Origin: JAURFX01 sp038125265
GTDB taxonomy: Bacteria > Pseudomonadota > Gammaproteobacteria > Steroidobacterales > Rariloculaceae
DNA: 64,000 nt
Reading direction: 5' to 3'
NCBI GenBank assembly: GCA_038125265.1
Contig: JAYPDM010000002.1
Location: 27,964-91,963 of the forward strand
Positions 33,531-42,012 of the stretch are shown here, in pieces; within the stretch, counting starts at the first letter, position 1; every line of letters begins with the position of its first letter. The notes beneath the pieces are model-generated. The model saw only the letters and a list, made by a program, of their open reading frames with translations, made no database searches and had not been told where the DNA came from. A program made the position numbers and the translations under genes.

Positions 33531-34618
33531 GGCCAGTCCTCTGAGGGTGCCATCATTGATCCACCGGTATTGAGCGAAAGCAACCAGTATGCCGGGGCTG
33601 CCTGAGGATCTCCTTCCATAGGGTACAAAATGACATTCATTGGGATATTTCTTGGTAATTGTCTAACCGCCCTAGAAAAATACTCAAGTCTCTCTCTTCC
33701 TGAAACACCCGGCCTTTGGGGTTCGATTTCACCGATGGTCGGTAAGCCATCAACTAATAAAAAAATATTATCTGGTTTTGGATTTAAATTTCTAACACTG
33801 CTAAATGCACTATGTAGGCTTGTTCCTCCGGTAGGTATTGTCTCTCTTAGGCGATTTACCGCATCATTTAGTTGAGAGCCATCATTTACTTGGTGCCATT
33901 GATCGACCCCCCCTTCAAACAATGACCAGCTAGACTCATTAAAAGCAATAATTTGTATATTTGTGCCGGGATCAATTTGAGCCGTTAACCAGTCAACCGT
34001 ATCAACTGCTTGTATCCATTTCTTTGCAGAAACCTGTGAGTCTCTATCCATGTTCCGAATTCTAAAAATATCAATAAGATTTCTTGCTAACATGCTGGTT
34101 GAAGCATCAATCAAGATCACGATATTCTGCCCGGACATTCTTAATCCAGTAAGGTATTGTCTATTGCCATCTCCCCTAACTTCCCTGATTCGGTCGCCGA
34201 CCCTATCTGCGTCTATGCTGTTTGCGGAAAGGGCCTCATTTTCATTTTGCAGAGATTCAATTTCTTCCTCAATGGATGATACAGAATCTTGTAGCTCCTG
34301 ATTTTCGGCAATCAATACCTCGAGCTCGATAACTGCATCCTGTAATTCAGCAATCATTTGATCCCTAAATGCACTTGACGCAGCAACCTCTTCGAGTAGC
34401 TGTATGACATTCTCCTGCTCTTCCTCTAAAGTAATTTCTGCAGAACTCAGTCTTAATTGGTAACGTTCTATTTGGTCTTGATTAAGCTCCAGAGCGACCC
34501 GAGTTCTCTCGTCCATGTTCGCATTTATGATCATAAAGAAGAGAATGACTGCACCAAAACCACAAGTCATAGCATCCAAAAAGGATAACGAAAAAACATT
34601 AACAGCTCTTCTGGCCAT
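33527..34618 (-). CDS. TolR/ExbD-like transmembrane anchor with coiled coil and periplasmic vWA domain (1)
   Basis: 363 residues built like its neighbour: helix at about 10-33 (FLDAMTCGFGAVILFFMI) with Asp15 in the TolR/ExbD proton-relay position, a long acidic coiled coil (about 38-135), then a vWA domain (about 163-363) with an intact MIDAS: DASTS from 171, PTGGTSL with the metal Thr, and LLVDGLPT with the distal Asp. Both vWA proteins share the unusual FLDxxxCGFGxxIL helix. The gene starts 4 bases after the channel gene. Likely partner of that channel in the way ExbD/TolR/MotB partner ExbB/TolQ/MotA. Confidence 0.82.
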   Translation of the reverse strand: MARRAVNVFSLSFLDAMTCGFGAVILFFMIINANMDERTRVALELNQDQIERYQLRLSSAEITLEEEQENVIQLLEEVAASSAFRDQMIAELQDAVIELEVLIAENQELQDSVSSIEEEIESLQNENEALSANSIDADRVGDRIREVRGDGNRQYLTGLRMSGQNIVILIDASTSMLARNLIDIFRIRNMDRDSQVSAKKWIQAVDTVDWLTAQIDPGTNIQIIAFNESSWSLFEGGVDQWHQVNDGSQLNDAVNRLRETIPTGGTSLHSAFSSVRNLNPKPDNIFLLVDGLPTIGEIEPQRPGVSGRERLEYFSRAVRQLPRNIPMNVILYPMEGDPQAAPAYWLLSLNTGGSMMAPSEDWP

Positions 34619-34622
34619 CTAA

Positions 34623-35423
34623 TTAATCGAGGGACTGCATCCTATTAATGAGGTCCTCATCAACTTTACTTGAATATTCATAAACCAAGCGCTCTTGCAA
34701 TGATTGCAGTTGATGCAGCAAAAACATAATGACTATCGATATGAGTAGGGCCACAAAGGTGGAATTAAATGCTGTTCCAAGGCTCTGCGTTACTCCCGCA
34801 ATATCCCCGTCTACGGCCCGATGTGCCTGACCAAGAGCCTCCCCAATTCCCCGCACAGTACCGATAAAGCCTACCGACGGAATGGCCCAGGCGATGTATC
34901 TAATCATTGAGAGCTCTGAATCAAATCGTTCATTTTCATTCTCGCACATCTTATTGGTTAAACTAGAGACATCCTGGATACTTGAGGTAAAGGCAAATCT
35001 ATCAAGTGCTGCAATATAAAGTTTAGACAAAAATAATCGCTTGTAAGACTGAGGAAGCTCTTTGATTGTCTTTGAAATGACCCTGCTCGACTCGGGTGTA
35101 ATTTTTTCTCCTGTGTGATCTGGTAACATTTCTAGATCGATCAGTTTTCTCTCGTTAACAGCATTGCTTGCCTTATAACCTAAAATAGCGAATGCCCAAA
35201 GCATTAGAATAAAACATGCCTCCTGCTCGAAATCTTGAATCACTATCCATATCGATCTATTTGCTATATATTCAGCATCCTCTTGCATATTTATTGCTTG
35301 CTCAGCTAGATCCCTATCAGCATAAGGCCTCACAATCCCTACATACATCCCATGAACAATAATGATAGAGATCATCAAAGCAAATAATTGATAAATAAAT
35401 TCAGTTGAAAAAAATCTGCGCAT
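34623..35423 (-). CDS. MotA/TolQ/ExbB-like proton channel subunit
   Basis: 266 residues with about four membrane segments (about 11-31, 68-84, 174-196, 219-238). The signature region reads IPSVGFIGTVRGIGEALGQ then VTQSLGTAFNSTFVALLISI, which aligns with the two TolQ/ExbB pore helices; Thr189 and Thr222 match the conserved pore threonines. It differs from ExbB in a longer N-terminal half with a periplasmic loop (33-66). Encoded just before the two TolR-like vWA proteins with a 4-base gap. No tonB, tolA or flagellar gene is near, so it belongs to this operon rather than to a Ton, Tol or Mot system. Confidence 0.86.
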   Translation of the reverse strand: MRRFFSTEFIYQLFALMISIIIVHGMYVGIVRPYADRDLAEQAINMQEDAEYIANRSIWIVIQDFEQEACFILMLWAFAILGYKASNAVNERKLIDLEMLPDHTGEKITPESSRVISKTIKELPQSYKRLFLSKLYIAALDRFAFTSSIQDVSSLTNKMCENENERFDSELSMIRYIAWAIPSVGFIGTVRGIGEALGQAHRAVDGDIAGVTQSLGTAFNSTFVALLISIVIMFLLHQLQSLQERLVYEYSSKVDEDLINRMQSLD

Positions 35424-35432
35424 ATAGACTCC

Positions 35433-35669
35433 TTAAATATCTACCGGAAATACAATTTCCTCATCAGCTCTAATCTCTTGAGAAGGTGTAAATATATCTT
35501 CAAGATTTTGTGAGCGCATAGGTGTTATTTGGTTACTAGATGAACTGTTATTTTCTGCATTAGAACCATCAATTATTTGTGCAACCACAAATGAGGAAAT
35601 GAGTAGCAATATCAATGACCTAATAATTTTAATATTTTTATTTTTAATTCTATTGTCCATTTTTTGCAA
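35433..35669 (-). CDS. Small exported or membrane-anchored protein
   Basis: 78 residues: basic start (NRIKNKNIKIIR), one hydrophobic segment (SLILLLISSFVVAQ, about 19-32) that could be a signal peptide cut after VAQ, then a short polar, Ser/Asn-rich and acidic tail. No domain recognised. It overlaps the PEGA gene by 20 bases and precedes the channel gene by 9. Possibly a small assembly factor of the complex; unknown. Confidence 0.6.
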   Translation of the reverse strand: MQKMDNRIKNKNIKIIRSLILLLISSFVVAQIIDGSNAENNSSSSNQITPMRSQNLEDIFTPSQEIRADEEIVFPVDI

Positions 35670-37650
35670 TTCTAAAACCTAAATAGTCATGAGAACTTTC
35701 AGAAAAACCTCTAAAACTCGCTCTTAACTCACTAAGTGTACCACTTCTCCAATTTCCACCTTTGTAAACATGAAAACTTCCGTCCAGAGGACCCACTGGA
35801 TCAATCTCAAGGGTCTCAGTTGTCACGGGCACCGAATAAACATCTTGCACCCATTCAGAGACATTGCCTCCCATACCAAATATGCCCCAGCCATCTTGTG
35901 GCAAAGCATCTACCTCACTGCTTGTAATATATCCATCAGAATAATTATTAAAAATATTTTGAAAGACCCTTGCTGTAGAAATATCAGCAACATTAGCGAT
36001 CCTATCTGATGCTAACAAATCATTACCCCAAGGAAAGAGCTGCTGTTCTTCACTATCGCTATTATTAAATTTTGCAATCCTTTCCCACTCTGCCTCTGTG
36101 GGGAGTCTGTATCCATTTCTCAAAGGTATCATTGGCCTATATTGACCAGCAATCATCTCATAAACGGGCTGTAATTGATCTTGGATACTCAGCCAATTTA
36201 AGTATTCAGCAACCTCATTCCAGGTAAGACCAACAACTGGTTGGTTGGGGTTATTAAGCGTTGCGCCTCCAAATGAACCGGAATTATGCTCTGGACGAAA
36301 CTCACGATACTCAGCATTGGTAACTTCACGAATACCAATGTAAAAAGGCTTTGATATTTCTACCTCTCTTAAAATCTCGTTAGACCTCCTTCCCTGCTCT
36401 CTTCTAGAAGAACCCATCTCAAATATCTTAGGTAAGACGAGCCTGAGCTCTTGGTCTTGAAATGTTCTAAGGGCTTGGGCGTATCCGTCTCCGGTTAATG
36501 GATTTAATAACTCCAAATTAAAGTTATAAGAGTAGGAAGCATTGCTCTGAAGTTCGATTCTCTCCTCTCTGGGAATATAACCTTCAGCCTGAACTCTAAG
36601 TGTATGGGGTAATGCCAGAACCTCCAATGAAATAGGTAAGCTTCCTATGGATTGACCATCTAGAATAACCTCTGCACCCTCTGGGTTCCCAGTGATTACG
36701 ATGCTTGCTAGATCAGGGTCTAAGGTTAGATCTAATAATAAGGATCCATTTACATTCTCAATGATTTCTGACGTAGGTAGATATCCAAGTTTATTAGCTT
36801 CTATATCTAGATTCTCTCCTGACCGCACAGATAATGTTATCGGCGTCACCCCAACATAGCTATCATTAATAATGATCGAAGCCATCTCAGGGTCTGAATT
36901 AATTTCAATTTCAAAGAGTGCTAATTCAAGATTAATATTCGTAATAACAAGCTCTTCTTCGGGGGGCACATTGATGCGGCGATTGAATGATTGATACCCT
37001 TCAAATCTAAGCTCAAGATCGTGATTGCCTGATGTTATACTTCCTCTAAAAGGTGTCTCACCAAATAACTGACCATCAATATATATCTCAGCTCCAATTA
37101 TGTTTGTTTCAACCGACAAGAAAGCAATATCTGGAGTCAATTCAACAATCTTAAAAACATCCTGCCCTCCTCCATCAATAACAATCTCCTCTTCATAGGG
37201 AATATAACCCTCGCTCTCAAGCCTTAGGTCATATGTTCCAGAAAAGAGCTCTATTGATCCCGGGCTATTATCAATAAAAAAATTATCGATATAAATTTCT
37301 GAAACAACTTGTGCTTCGATATTGAGCATGTCTGGTAAAAGGTCTAGCTCAACCGGTATTACTTGGTTTGCGGTATCGTTAATCTGAATCTGACTAAAAT
37401 ATGAATAGTACCCCTCTGACTCTGCTTCAATTTCATATTCACCAGGGATCATCAAATAGCGATCATTTAATGGAAAGGATAAGGGGCTGTTAATGGTTAA
37501 ATTTGCGCTTGTGGGTGATACTTCAAACCTGACTGATACTGCAGAAAACGCAAACCATATCAACACTAAAAGAATGACAAATATAATTGCAGATAATGCT
37601 CTTAAAACCTTACCTGATCGTGTAATTTTTTTTCTTACTGGCTTTAACAT
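35650..37650 (-). CDS. PEGA-repeat protein with C-terminal sulfatase-modifying-factor (FGE-like) domain
   Basis: 666 residues. One transmembrane helix at about 18-38 (ALSAIIFVILLVLIWFAF), then about five PEGA repeats (residues ~45-395; repeated GxYxLxxxxEGYxxYxxxI pattern), then an FGE-sulfatase/SUMF1 fold (about 410-666) with FEMGSS, LPTEAEWERIAKF, WGNDL, FGMGGNVSEWVQD, YKGGNWRSG and LGFRIAKNG. The whole chain has no cysteine, so the catalytic Cys pair of true formylglycine-generating enzymes is absent and the domain is probably structural or binding. Periplasmic placement expected. Adjacent to, and transcribed with, the TPR-PEGA gene. Confidence 0.85.
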   Translation of the reverse strand: MLKPVRKKITRSGKVLRALSAIIFVILLVLIWFAFSAVSVRFEVSPTSANLTINSPLSFPLNDRYLMIPGEYEIEAESEGYYSYFSQIQINDTANQVIPVELDLLPDMLNIEAQVVSEIYIDNFFIDNSPGSIELFSGTYDLRLESEGYIPYEEEIVIDGGGQDVFKIVELTPDIAFLSVETNIIGAEIYIDGQLFGETPFRGSITSGNHDLELRFEGYQSFNRRINVPPEEELVITNINLELALFEIEINSDPEMASIIINDSYVGVTPITLSVRSGENLDIEANKLGYLPTSEIIENVNGSLLLDLTLDPDLASIVITGNPEGAEVILDGQSIGSLPISLEVLALPHTLRVQAEGYIPREERIELQSNASYSYNFNLELLNPLTGDGYAQALRTFQDQELRLVLPKIFEMGSSRREQGRRSNEILREVEISKPFYIGIREVTNAEYREFRPEHNSGSFGGATLNNPNQPVVGLTWNEVAEYLNWLSIQDQLQPVYEMIAGQYRPMIPLRNGYRLPTEAEWERIAKFNNSDSEEQQLFPWGNDLLASDRIANVADISTARVFQNIFNNYSDGYITSSEVDALPQDGWGIFGMGGNVSEWVQDVYSVPVTTETLEIDPVGPLDGSFHVYKGGNWRSGTLSELRASFRGFSESSHDYLGFRIAKNGQ

Positions 37651-39048
37651 TTAAAATCTTTCGCTACAAATTACCTCTACTGAGTTAATGCTGTTAGGTC
37701 TAACCTGAAGATCAATCCTAACATCTCTAAACCCTTCGCGATTTCCGGTTATGATGTAATTTCCAGGCTTGAGCATTATTGATCTAGTATCTAGCATACC
37801 CAGATCACTTGTTCTTAAAATTGAAATATACGTCCGATTATCCGAAATTACCATCAGCTCAACAGGAGTGATCATTACCTCATATATTTCATCTAATAGC
37901 CTTATATTATCGGGCATGAGGGAATCATTTGAAAAATTATAGGATGATGACTCCTCAAGAATTTCGGCAACTTCGAGAAGGGCTTGCTCATCAAGCATTT
38001 CAGAGGGATTGGCAATATAAAAATTAATTTTTTGATCAAATATCTGTCGACTTATAGCAAAATTCTTTCCATCAATGGCTTCAGTTAAATTCGAATTTAA
38101 TGCAAGGGCATTGTCAAAGAAATTGATTGCCGACTCCCATTGCTCTGACTCAATATTCTCTTCAGCACTAAATAAATTTAAATTAATTTGCTGTGAAATA
38201 TTAAGTTGCTCTGCTTGAATATAACCATCTAGGGCAGTCTGAGATGCTGGCATTAAAGATAGTGCCTGATCAAACAGATTTAGAGCAGAATTTGCATTTC
38301 TCTGATTAAGCTCATTAAAGGCATCTGCCATAATTAATCCAAAATCACGTTCTGTAATCAAATTAATGACCTCATCATAGAGACGCATACCATCAGGATA
38401 CTCGCTATCGAGTAACATTAATGCTTCAACAGAGGTAAGCGCATCATCCAGTAAATCTCTAGAAATGAAGTCTCTGGTCTCAATGTATTTTTGGCTTGCT
38501 TGCTGATAATTTTCTGCCCTAAGAAATAATTCGCTGAGACGACTATCATCCGGTTGAATTACTCGTGCTTGAGATAAATATGCCCTTGCCTCCTCAATAC
38601 TTCCATTAATAATCGCTATTTCACTCTCGGCAATTAATTCATTAAATATTGGAGTAGCAGAGTTTAAAATACTTTGTCCTAATTCAAGGATCGCTTCATA
38701 AGCGAAATAACTTTGATCGTATTGCTGAGCGAAGAAATATTCTTCGGCTATATTAACCTGAGCTAAATAGTCACTCCATAGCTCTGGGGACCAGATAGAT
38801 GTTTGCAATGATTCGAGCTCCTGCATCTGAATAACTGATTCACCAATAAGCTCCAGAACATCATCTTCACTAAAGTTGTTATTAAGTTCTTGGGCATTCT
38901 CTATAGGAATCTGATTTTCAATTTGGCTCTCATTTTCTATCTCAATTTCTTGTAAGGGAAAAAAGAAAATTACATATATTAAAAGTATTAAAAAAATAAG
39001 AAAAAGAGTAATAACTAAGAGTTGTTTTCTATGTAGCTGTTGCATCAT
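37651..39048 (-). CDS. Membrane-anchored TPR protein with a C-terminal PEGA motif
   Basis: 465 residues. N-terminal signal anchor (about 9-31, LLVITLFLIFLILLIYVIFF) and an acidic linker, then a long helical region of TPR-like repeats (about 90-340; for example AEEYFFAQQYDQSYFAYEAI and EQWESAINFFDNALALN). The end (about 400-465) contains LKPGNYIITGNREGFRDVRIDL, a PEGA-type motif like those of its downstream neighbour. Periplasmic scaffold is the best guess. The stop directly abuts the PEGA-FGE gene. Confidence 0.75.
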   Translation of the reverse strand: MMQQLHRKQLLVITLFLIFLILLIYVIFFFPLQEIEIENESQIENQIPIENAQELNNNFSEDDVLELIGESVIQMQELESLQTSIWSPELWSDYLAQVNIAEEYFFAQQYDQSYFAYEAILELGQSILNSATPIFNELIAESEIAIINGSIEEARAYLSQARVIQPDDSRLSELFLRAENYQQASQKYIETRDFISRDLLDDALTSVEALMLLDSEYPDGMRLYDEVINLITERDFGLIMADAFNELNQRNANSALNLFDQALSLMPASQTALDGYIQAEQLNISQQINLNLFSAEENIESEQWESAINFFDNALALNSNLTEAIDGKNFAISRQIFDQKINFYIANPSEMLDEQALLEVAEILEESSSYNFSNDSLMPDNIRLLDEIYEVMITPVELMVISDNRTYISILRTSDLGMLDTRSIMLKPGNYIITGNREGFRDVRIDLQVRPNSINSVEVICSERF

Positions 39049-39066
39049 AGGGTTAGATCAAAAAAA

Positions 39067-40332
39067 TTAATTTGAAGACTCTTGATCAACGTCCTCGATT
39101 GCTTCATCAGGATTACTAATGTAGGTATAAATTTCATCGACAGAAAAATTCTCTTCACGATAAATCTGATAGAGCAAATCTTGCCATTCGCTGAATTGCT
39201 GTTCTGCGGTTCCAGTTAATCTATATTCTGTCTCAGTTGATTCAATAACCATAGGCTCCATCTCAGAATCAAAGCTATCAGAAAGCTCAGATAAAACTTG
39301 GGTGTGTAATTCCTTTTCTTCTCGCCTTACCCTAGCAGTTCTAATTAAGTCCATGCCCACATACATAATGCTGTCTCGCACAACTCTATCTCTATACCTT
39401 CCATCACTATTCATGCCGTATAAAACCGATGCAACTACAGCTGCCGCTCCCATCCCTGTTCTAAAATTTGCTGAACGGGTAAGCCTATCAATCTCAATCG
39501 CCTCCTCTCTGGAAAACTCTCTCCACTCTAGATATGAATCAGAAGCATCACTTGAAAAGAGGTCGTAGTGTTGGTTGAGCGTCTCTAAAAAAGTATGGGT
39601 ACGATTTCTAATCTGTTGGGTTCTTTGAAACTGAGGGTCATTATTTGCTGGCAAACGTAAAAGCTCATAATTAGACCCATTGGCGATGACATACTGATCA
39701 AATACCTCCGGGCTTAACTCAGTGGCAAAGCGTAACTGTGCAGTATTCCTGATTTCAGCAATCTCTTCTGACCTGAGGGTGATAAATCTCTGAGAGAGAT
39801 CATTAGCGATTTCATTGAATATATCTTGATAAGGGTCTAGCCCGGATTCTGCAAAATTACTGTAAGCCATTACCGAGGTTCCAAGATCATATTCTTGCCC
39901 TAACCAAGTACGACCTGTTGCGTCTCTAGCGCCAACACTCAAAATAATCTCATTTCCATCAGACTTGATAATAGAGGCAGTAACATGCAAGTCAGATGCA
40001 TTTGACTCATAAGGTGTAATCCAAACGCTCCCCCAAAAGCCACTGTTTTGTAGTGCATCCCTTAATAGAACCGAAAAATAAATTGATTCACTTTTACGAA
40101 TATTATTAAAAGTTCCGCTGTTAACTAATTCCTCAAGTTCTTCAGTAGTTAACTCACCTTCTGGAAGTCCAGGGTCAAAAACTATAACACCAACATCCAG
40201 TAGTTGATCCTCAGGAATGAGGTAGTTTGGACTTTCGATTTGAACATCATGAGCTATTCTTACTTCAGGCTGTGCAGCACAACCATAAATAAGAATTGAG
40301 GTCAAAAAGACTAAAAATCTAATATTCATCAT
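39067..40332 (-). CDS. Large lipoprotein of unknown function
   Basis: 421 residues. Lipobox ending LIYGC at about residue 18 predicts a lipoprotein. The N-terminal domain (about 35-190) looks mixed alpha/beta with DVGVIVFDPGLPEG, RKSESIYFSVLLRDALQNSGFWG and a TASIIKSDGNEIILSVGARDATG core, resembling the fold logic of periplasmic assembly lipoproteins but not a named family. A Gly/Ala segment (about 290-310) and an acidic C-terminus follow. It overlaps the Ser/Gln-rich lipoprotein gene by 4 bases. I do not recognise a family. Confidence 0.65.
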   Translation of the reverse strand: MMNIRFLVFLTSILIYGCAAQPEVRIAHDVQIESPNYLIPEDQLLDVGVIVFDPGLPEGELTTEELEELVNSGTFNNIRKSESIYFSVLLRDALQNSGFWGSVWITPYESNASDLHVTASIIKSDGNEIILSVGARDATGRTWLGQEYDLGTSVMAYSNFAESGLDPYQDIFNEIANDLSQRFITLRSEEIAEIRNTAQLRFATELSPEVFDQYVIANGSNYELLRLPANNDPQFQRTQQIRNRTHTFLETLNQHYDLFSSDASDSYLEWREFSREEAIEIDRLTRSANFRTGMGAAAVVASVLYGMNSDGRYRDRVVRDSIMYVGMDLIRTARVRREEKELHTQVLSELSDSFDSEMEPMVIESTETEYRLTGTAEQQFSEWQDLLYQIYREENFSVDEIYTYISNPDEAIEDVDQESSN

Positions 40333-41480
40333 TGGGTCTCTAGAATTTCCCTGTATCGATTATACTCCCGCCATAAGGCAGCCCTTAAGAATGGGTCCTC
40401 TTCCAGCGTTGCTGCTTCACAAAGTTGTTGAGCAACAATATCTTGATCATTACAACCTTCTACGGCTGAAACTCTTGCATAACCCTCAAGCTCATCACCA
40501 TTGCCTTGCCCTGATTCTGTGATAGAGCCTTGATCAGTTTCCAGTTCTTCTCCAATGACTCCACCCGCTATAACAATTTCATCTGATTGCGATCCAGCCA
40601 TACCATCCATATCAGTGCTTCCAGATTGTCCGCCGGAAGGGCCTTGAATGCCTGAATTTCCCATTGCTTGTTGCTCTTGTCCCATTACTCCATCAAATTC
40701 TTCTAAAGATCTATCAAATCTATCTTGGGCTGAGCCAGCTTGATTATTTTGATTGCTTGTAGCTCCTTGCTGACCTACCTCTCCAAAAATTCTACCTAAT
40801 ATCTCACTTGCAGCTGGACTTTGTCCCTGATTATTGGCTGATCCAGATCTCTCAACCATACCCTCTGATTCTGATCCTGACTGAATATCATCTTCTCCTT
40901 CGTTTCCTCCATTGCTCTCGCTGTCTGATGTGCTTGCATCTCCATTGCCCATAGGATTAGAGGGAAAACCAGAATCCAGATCCGGATCTCCTGCTAAGCC
41001 CTCAAGAGACTCATAGACACTTCCTGGTATGGATAGCATATCAGGCGAGTCATTACTGCTAGTTGAGGATGAGGTGCTTGCATCACTACCTTGGCTTGAC
41101 GCCTCGTTGCTATTCGAGCCTTGTGAATTCTGTGACTGTTGAGACTGATTTTGGGGAGAGTCAGGCATGCTCTGAGACTGACTTTGGCTTTGTGAAGGCA
41201 TTGAGCTATTCTGGCTTGGCATGCTCTGAGACTGACTTTGGCTCTGAGACTGACTTTGGCTCTGAGACTGACTTTGGCTCTGAGACTGACTTTGGCTCTG
41301 AGAGGGGATTGGCCTACTTTGTGAAGGCATGCTAGAGGATTGGCTTTGGCTTTGCGATTGTTGACTAGACTGACTCGATTGCTGCATTGAATTAGTTGCA
41401 CATCCAGTAATTAAGATAATTACAAGTAAAAATAAAGATTTATCAAAAATTTTACCTGTCATAAATTTATATATATCCAT
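40329..41480 (-). CDS. Ser/Gln-repeat lipoprotein, first gene of the vWA operon
   Basis: 383 residues. Signal peptide with lipobox LITGC (Cys about 27); the second Met (41462) would give a cleaner signal peptide and fits the promoter better. Mature residues ~30-130 are low-complexity Ser/Gln with (SQ)n runs; ~130-310 are Gly/Ser/Asn/Asp-rich; only the last ~50 residues (EGYARVSAVEGC...REIL) look folded, with two Cys. The (SQ) run is encoded by perfect 18-bp tandem repeats. A flexible tether or surface-exposed stalk is likely. Base composition is GC-richer here because of Ser/Gln/Gly codons. Confidence 0.7.
   Translation of the reverse strand: MDIYKFMTGKIFDKSLFLLVIILITGCATNSMQQSSQSSQQSQSQSQSSSMPSQSRPIPSQSQSQSQSQSQSQSQSQSQSQSQSQSMPSQNSSMPSQSQSQSQSMPDSPQNQSQQSQNSQGSNSNEASSQGSDASTSSSTSSNDSPDMLSIPGSVYESLEGLAGDPDLDSGFPSNPMGNGDASTSDSESNGGNEGEDDIQSGSESEGMVERSGSANNQGQSPAASEILGRIFGEVGQQGATSNQNNQAGSAQDRFDRSLEEFDGVMGQEQQAMGNSGIQGPSGGQSGSTDMDGMAGSQSDEIVIAGGVIGEELETDQGSITESGQGNGDELEGYARVSAVEGCNDQDIVAQQLCEAATLEEDPFLRAALWREYNRYREILETQ
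41224..41295 (-). repeat. Four perfect 18-bp tandem repeats coding (Ser-Gln)3
   Basis: The 18-base unit CTCTGAGACTGACTTTGG (plus-strand) occurs four times head-to-tail, with a partial fifth at 41296-41302 and degenerate copies on both sides. Being a multiple of three, copy-number change alters protein length without a frameshift. Confidence 0.95.
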
Positions 41481-41487
41481 TTCTAAT

Positions 41488-41516
41488 ATCTTATTAATAA
41501 ACTAGTTATGACTCAA
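41488..41516 (-). promoter_or_regulatory. Candidate sigma-70 promoter of the vWA operon
   Basis: On the minus strand TTGAGT (41516-41511), 17 bases, TAAGAT (41493-41488). Transcription would begin near 41481, right at the first ATG, which supports translation from the second ATG at 41462. Confidence 0.4.
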
Positions 41517-41570
41517 AAAAAATAATCCTATAAAATAATGCTAAAAATAAAACAAAAGACGCACATTATT

Positions 41571-42005
41571 ATGAAAAATATTATCTCATTCTTTGCATTC
41601 CTTTATTGTTCATTTGTTATTTTAAGTGCTTCAGCTCAGGAAATTCCATTAACAGAGGCTCCGGAAAATGCTGTACTTTACTTTATCGAGCCAGCTAACT
41701 TAGAAACTGTATCTTCCCCGGTAGTCATAAAATTTGGACTAATAAATATGGGAGTTGCGCCTGCGGGGGTAAACTTAGCAAATACTGGGCATCATCATTT
41801 GCTTATAGATCTTGATGAATTGCCTGCATTTGATTCGCCTCTGCCAGCAAATGATAATGTTCGACATTTTGGATTGGGTCAGACAGAGACAACACTCTCC
41901 TTGCCATCTGGAGAGCACACTCTACAACTGGTGCTAGGTGACTGGCTACATATTCCGCATAATAACCCTCTGGTATCAGAGAAAATCACTATCATTGTAG
42001 AGTAG
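41571..42005 (+). CDS. DUF4399 periplasmic protein
   Basis: 144 residues from ATG 41571 (a frame upstream from 41538 adds 11 polar residues). Signal peptide (ISFFAFLYCSFVILSASAQ). The mature part has the DUF4399 pattern: VSSPVVIKFGLINMGVAPAGV, GHHHLLIDLDELP, GQTETTLSLPSGEHTLQLVLGDW and HNNPLVSEKITI. Three consecutive His suggest metal contact. Function unknown. Divergent from the vWA operon; followed after 7 bases by the cysteine synthase-like gene. Confidence 0.8.
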   Translation: MKNIISFFAFLYCSFVILSASAQEIPLTEAPENAVLYFIEPANLETVSSPVVIKFGLINMGVAPAGVNLANTGHHHLLIDLDELPAFDSPLPANDNVRHFGLGQTETTLSLPSGEHTLQLVLGDWLHIPHNNPLVSEKITIIVE

Positions 42006-42012
42006 TCAAACA

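Noticed and set aside
32538..35423. Zorya-type phage defence (ZorAB) or a MotAB motor
   Set aside because: The channel and Asp-bearing helices are similar in kind, but there is no OmpA domain on the partner subunits and no ZorC, ZorD or ZorE-like gene.
35650..37650. Active formylglycine-generating enzyme
   Set aside because: The chain has no cysteine and no sulfatase gene is nearby.
41224..41302. Short direct repeats as a CRISPR array
   Set aside because: Copies are contiguous without spacers and encode Ser-Gln in frame; no cas genes are present.
40994..41401. Open frames on both strands through the Ser/Gln repeat region
   Set aside because: They exist only because the 18-base repeat has no stop in several frames. 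Their products are low-complexity and the lipoprotein frame alone has a signal peptide and folded end.
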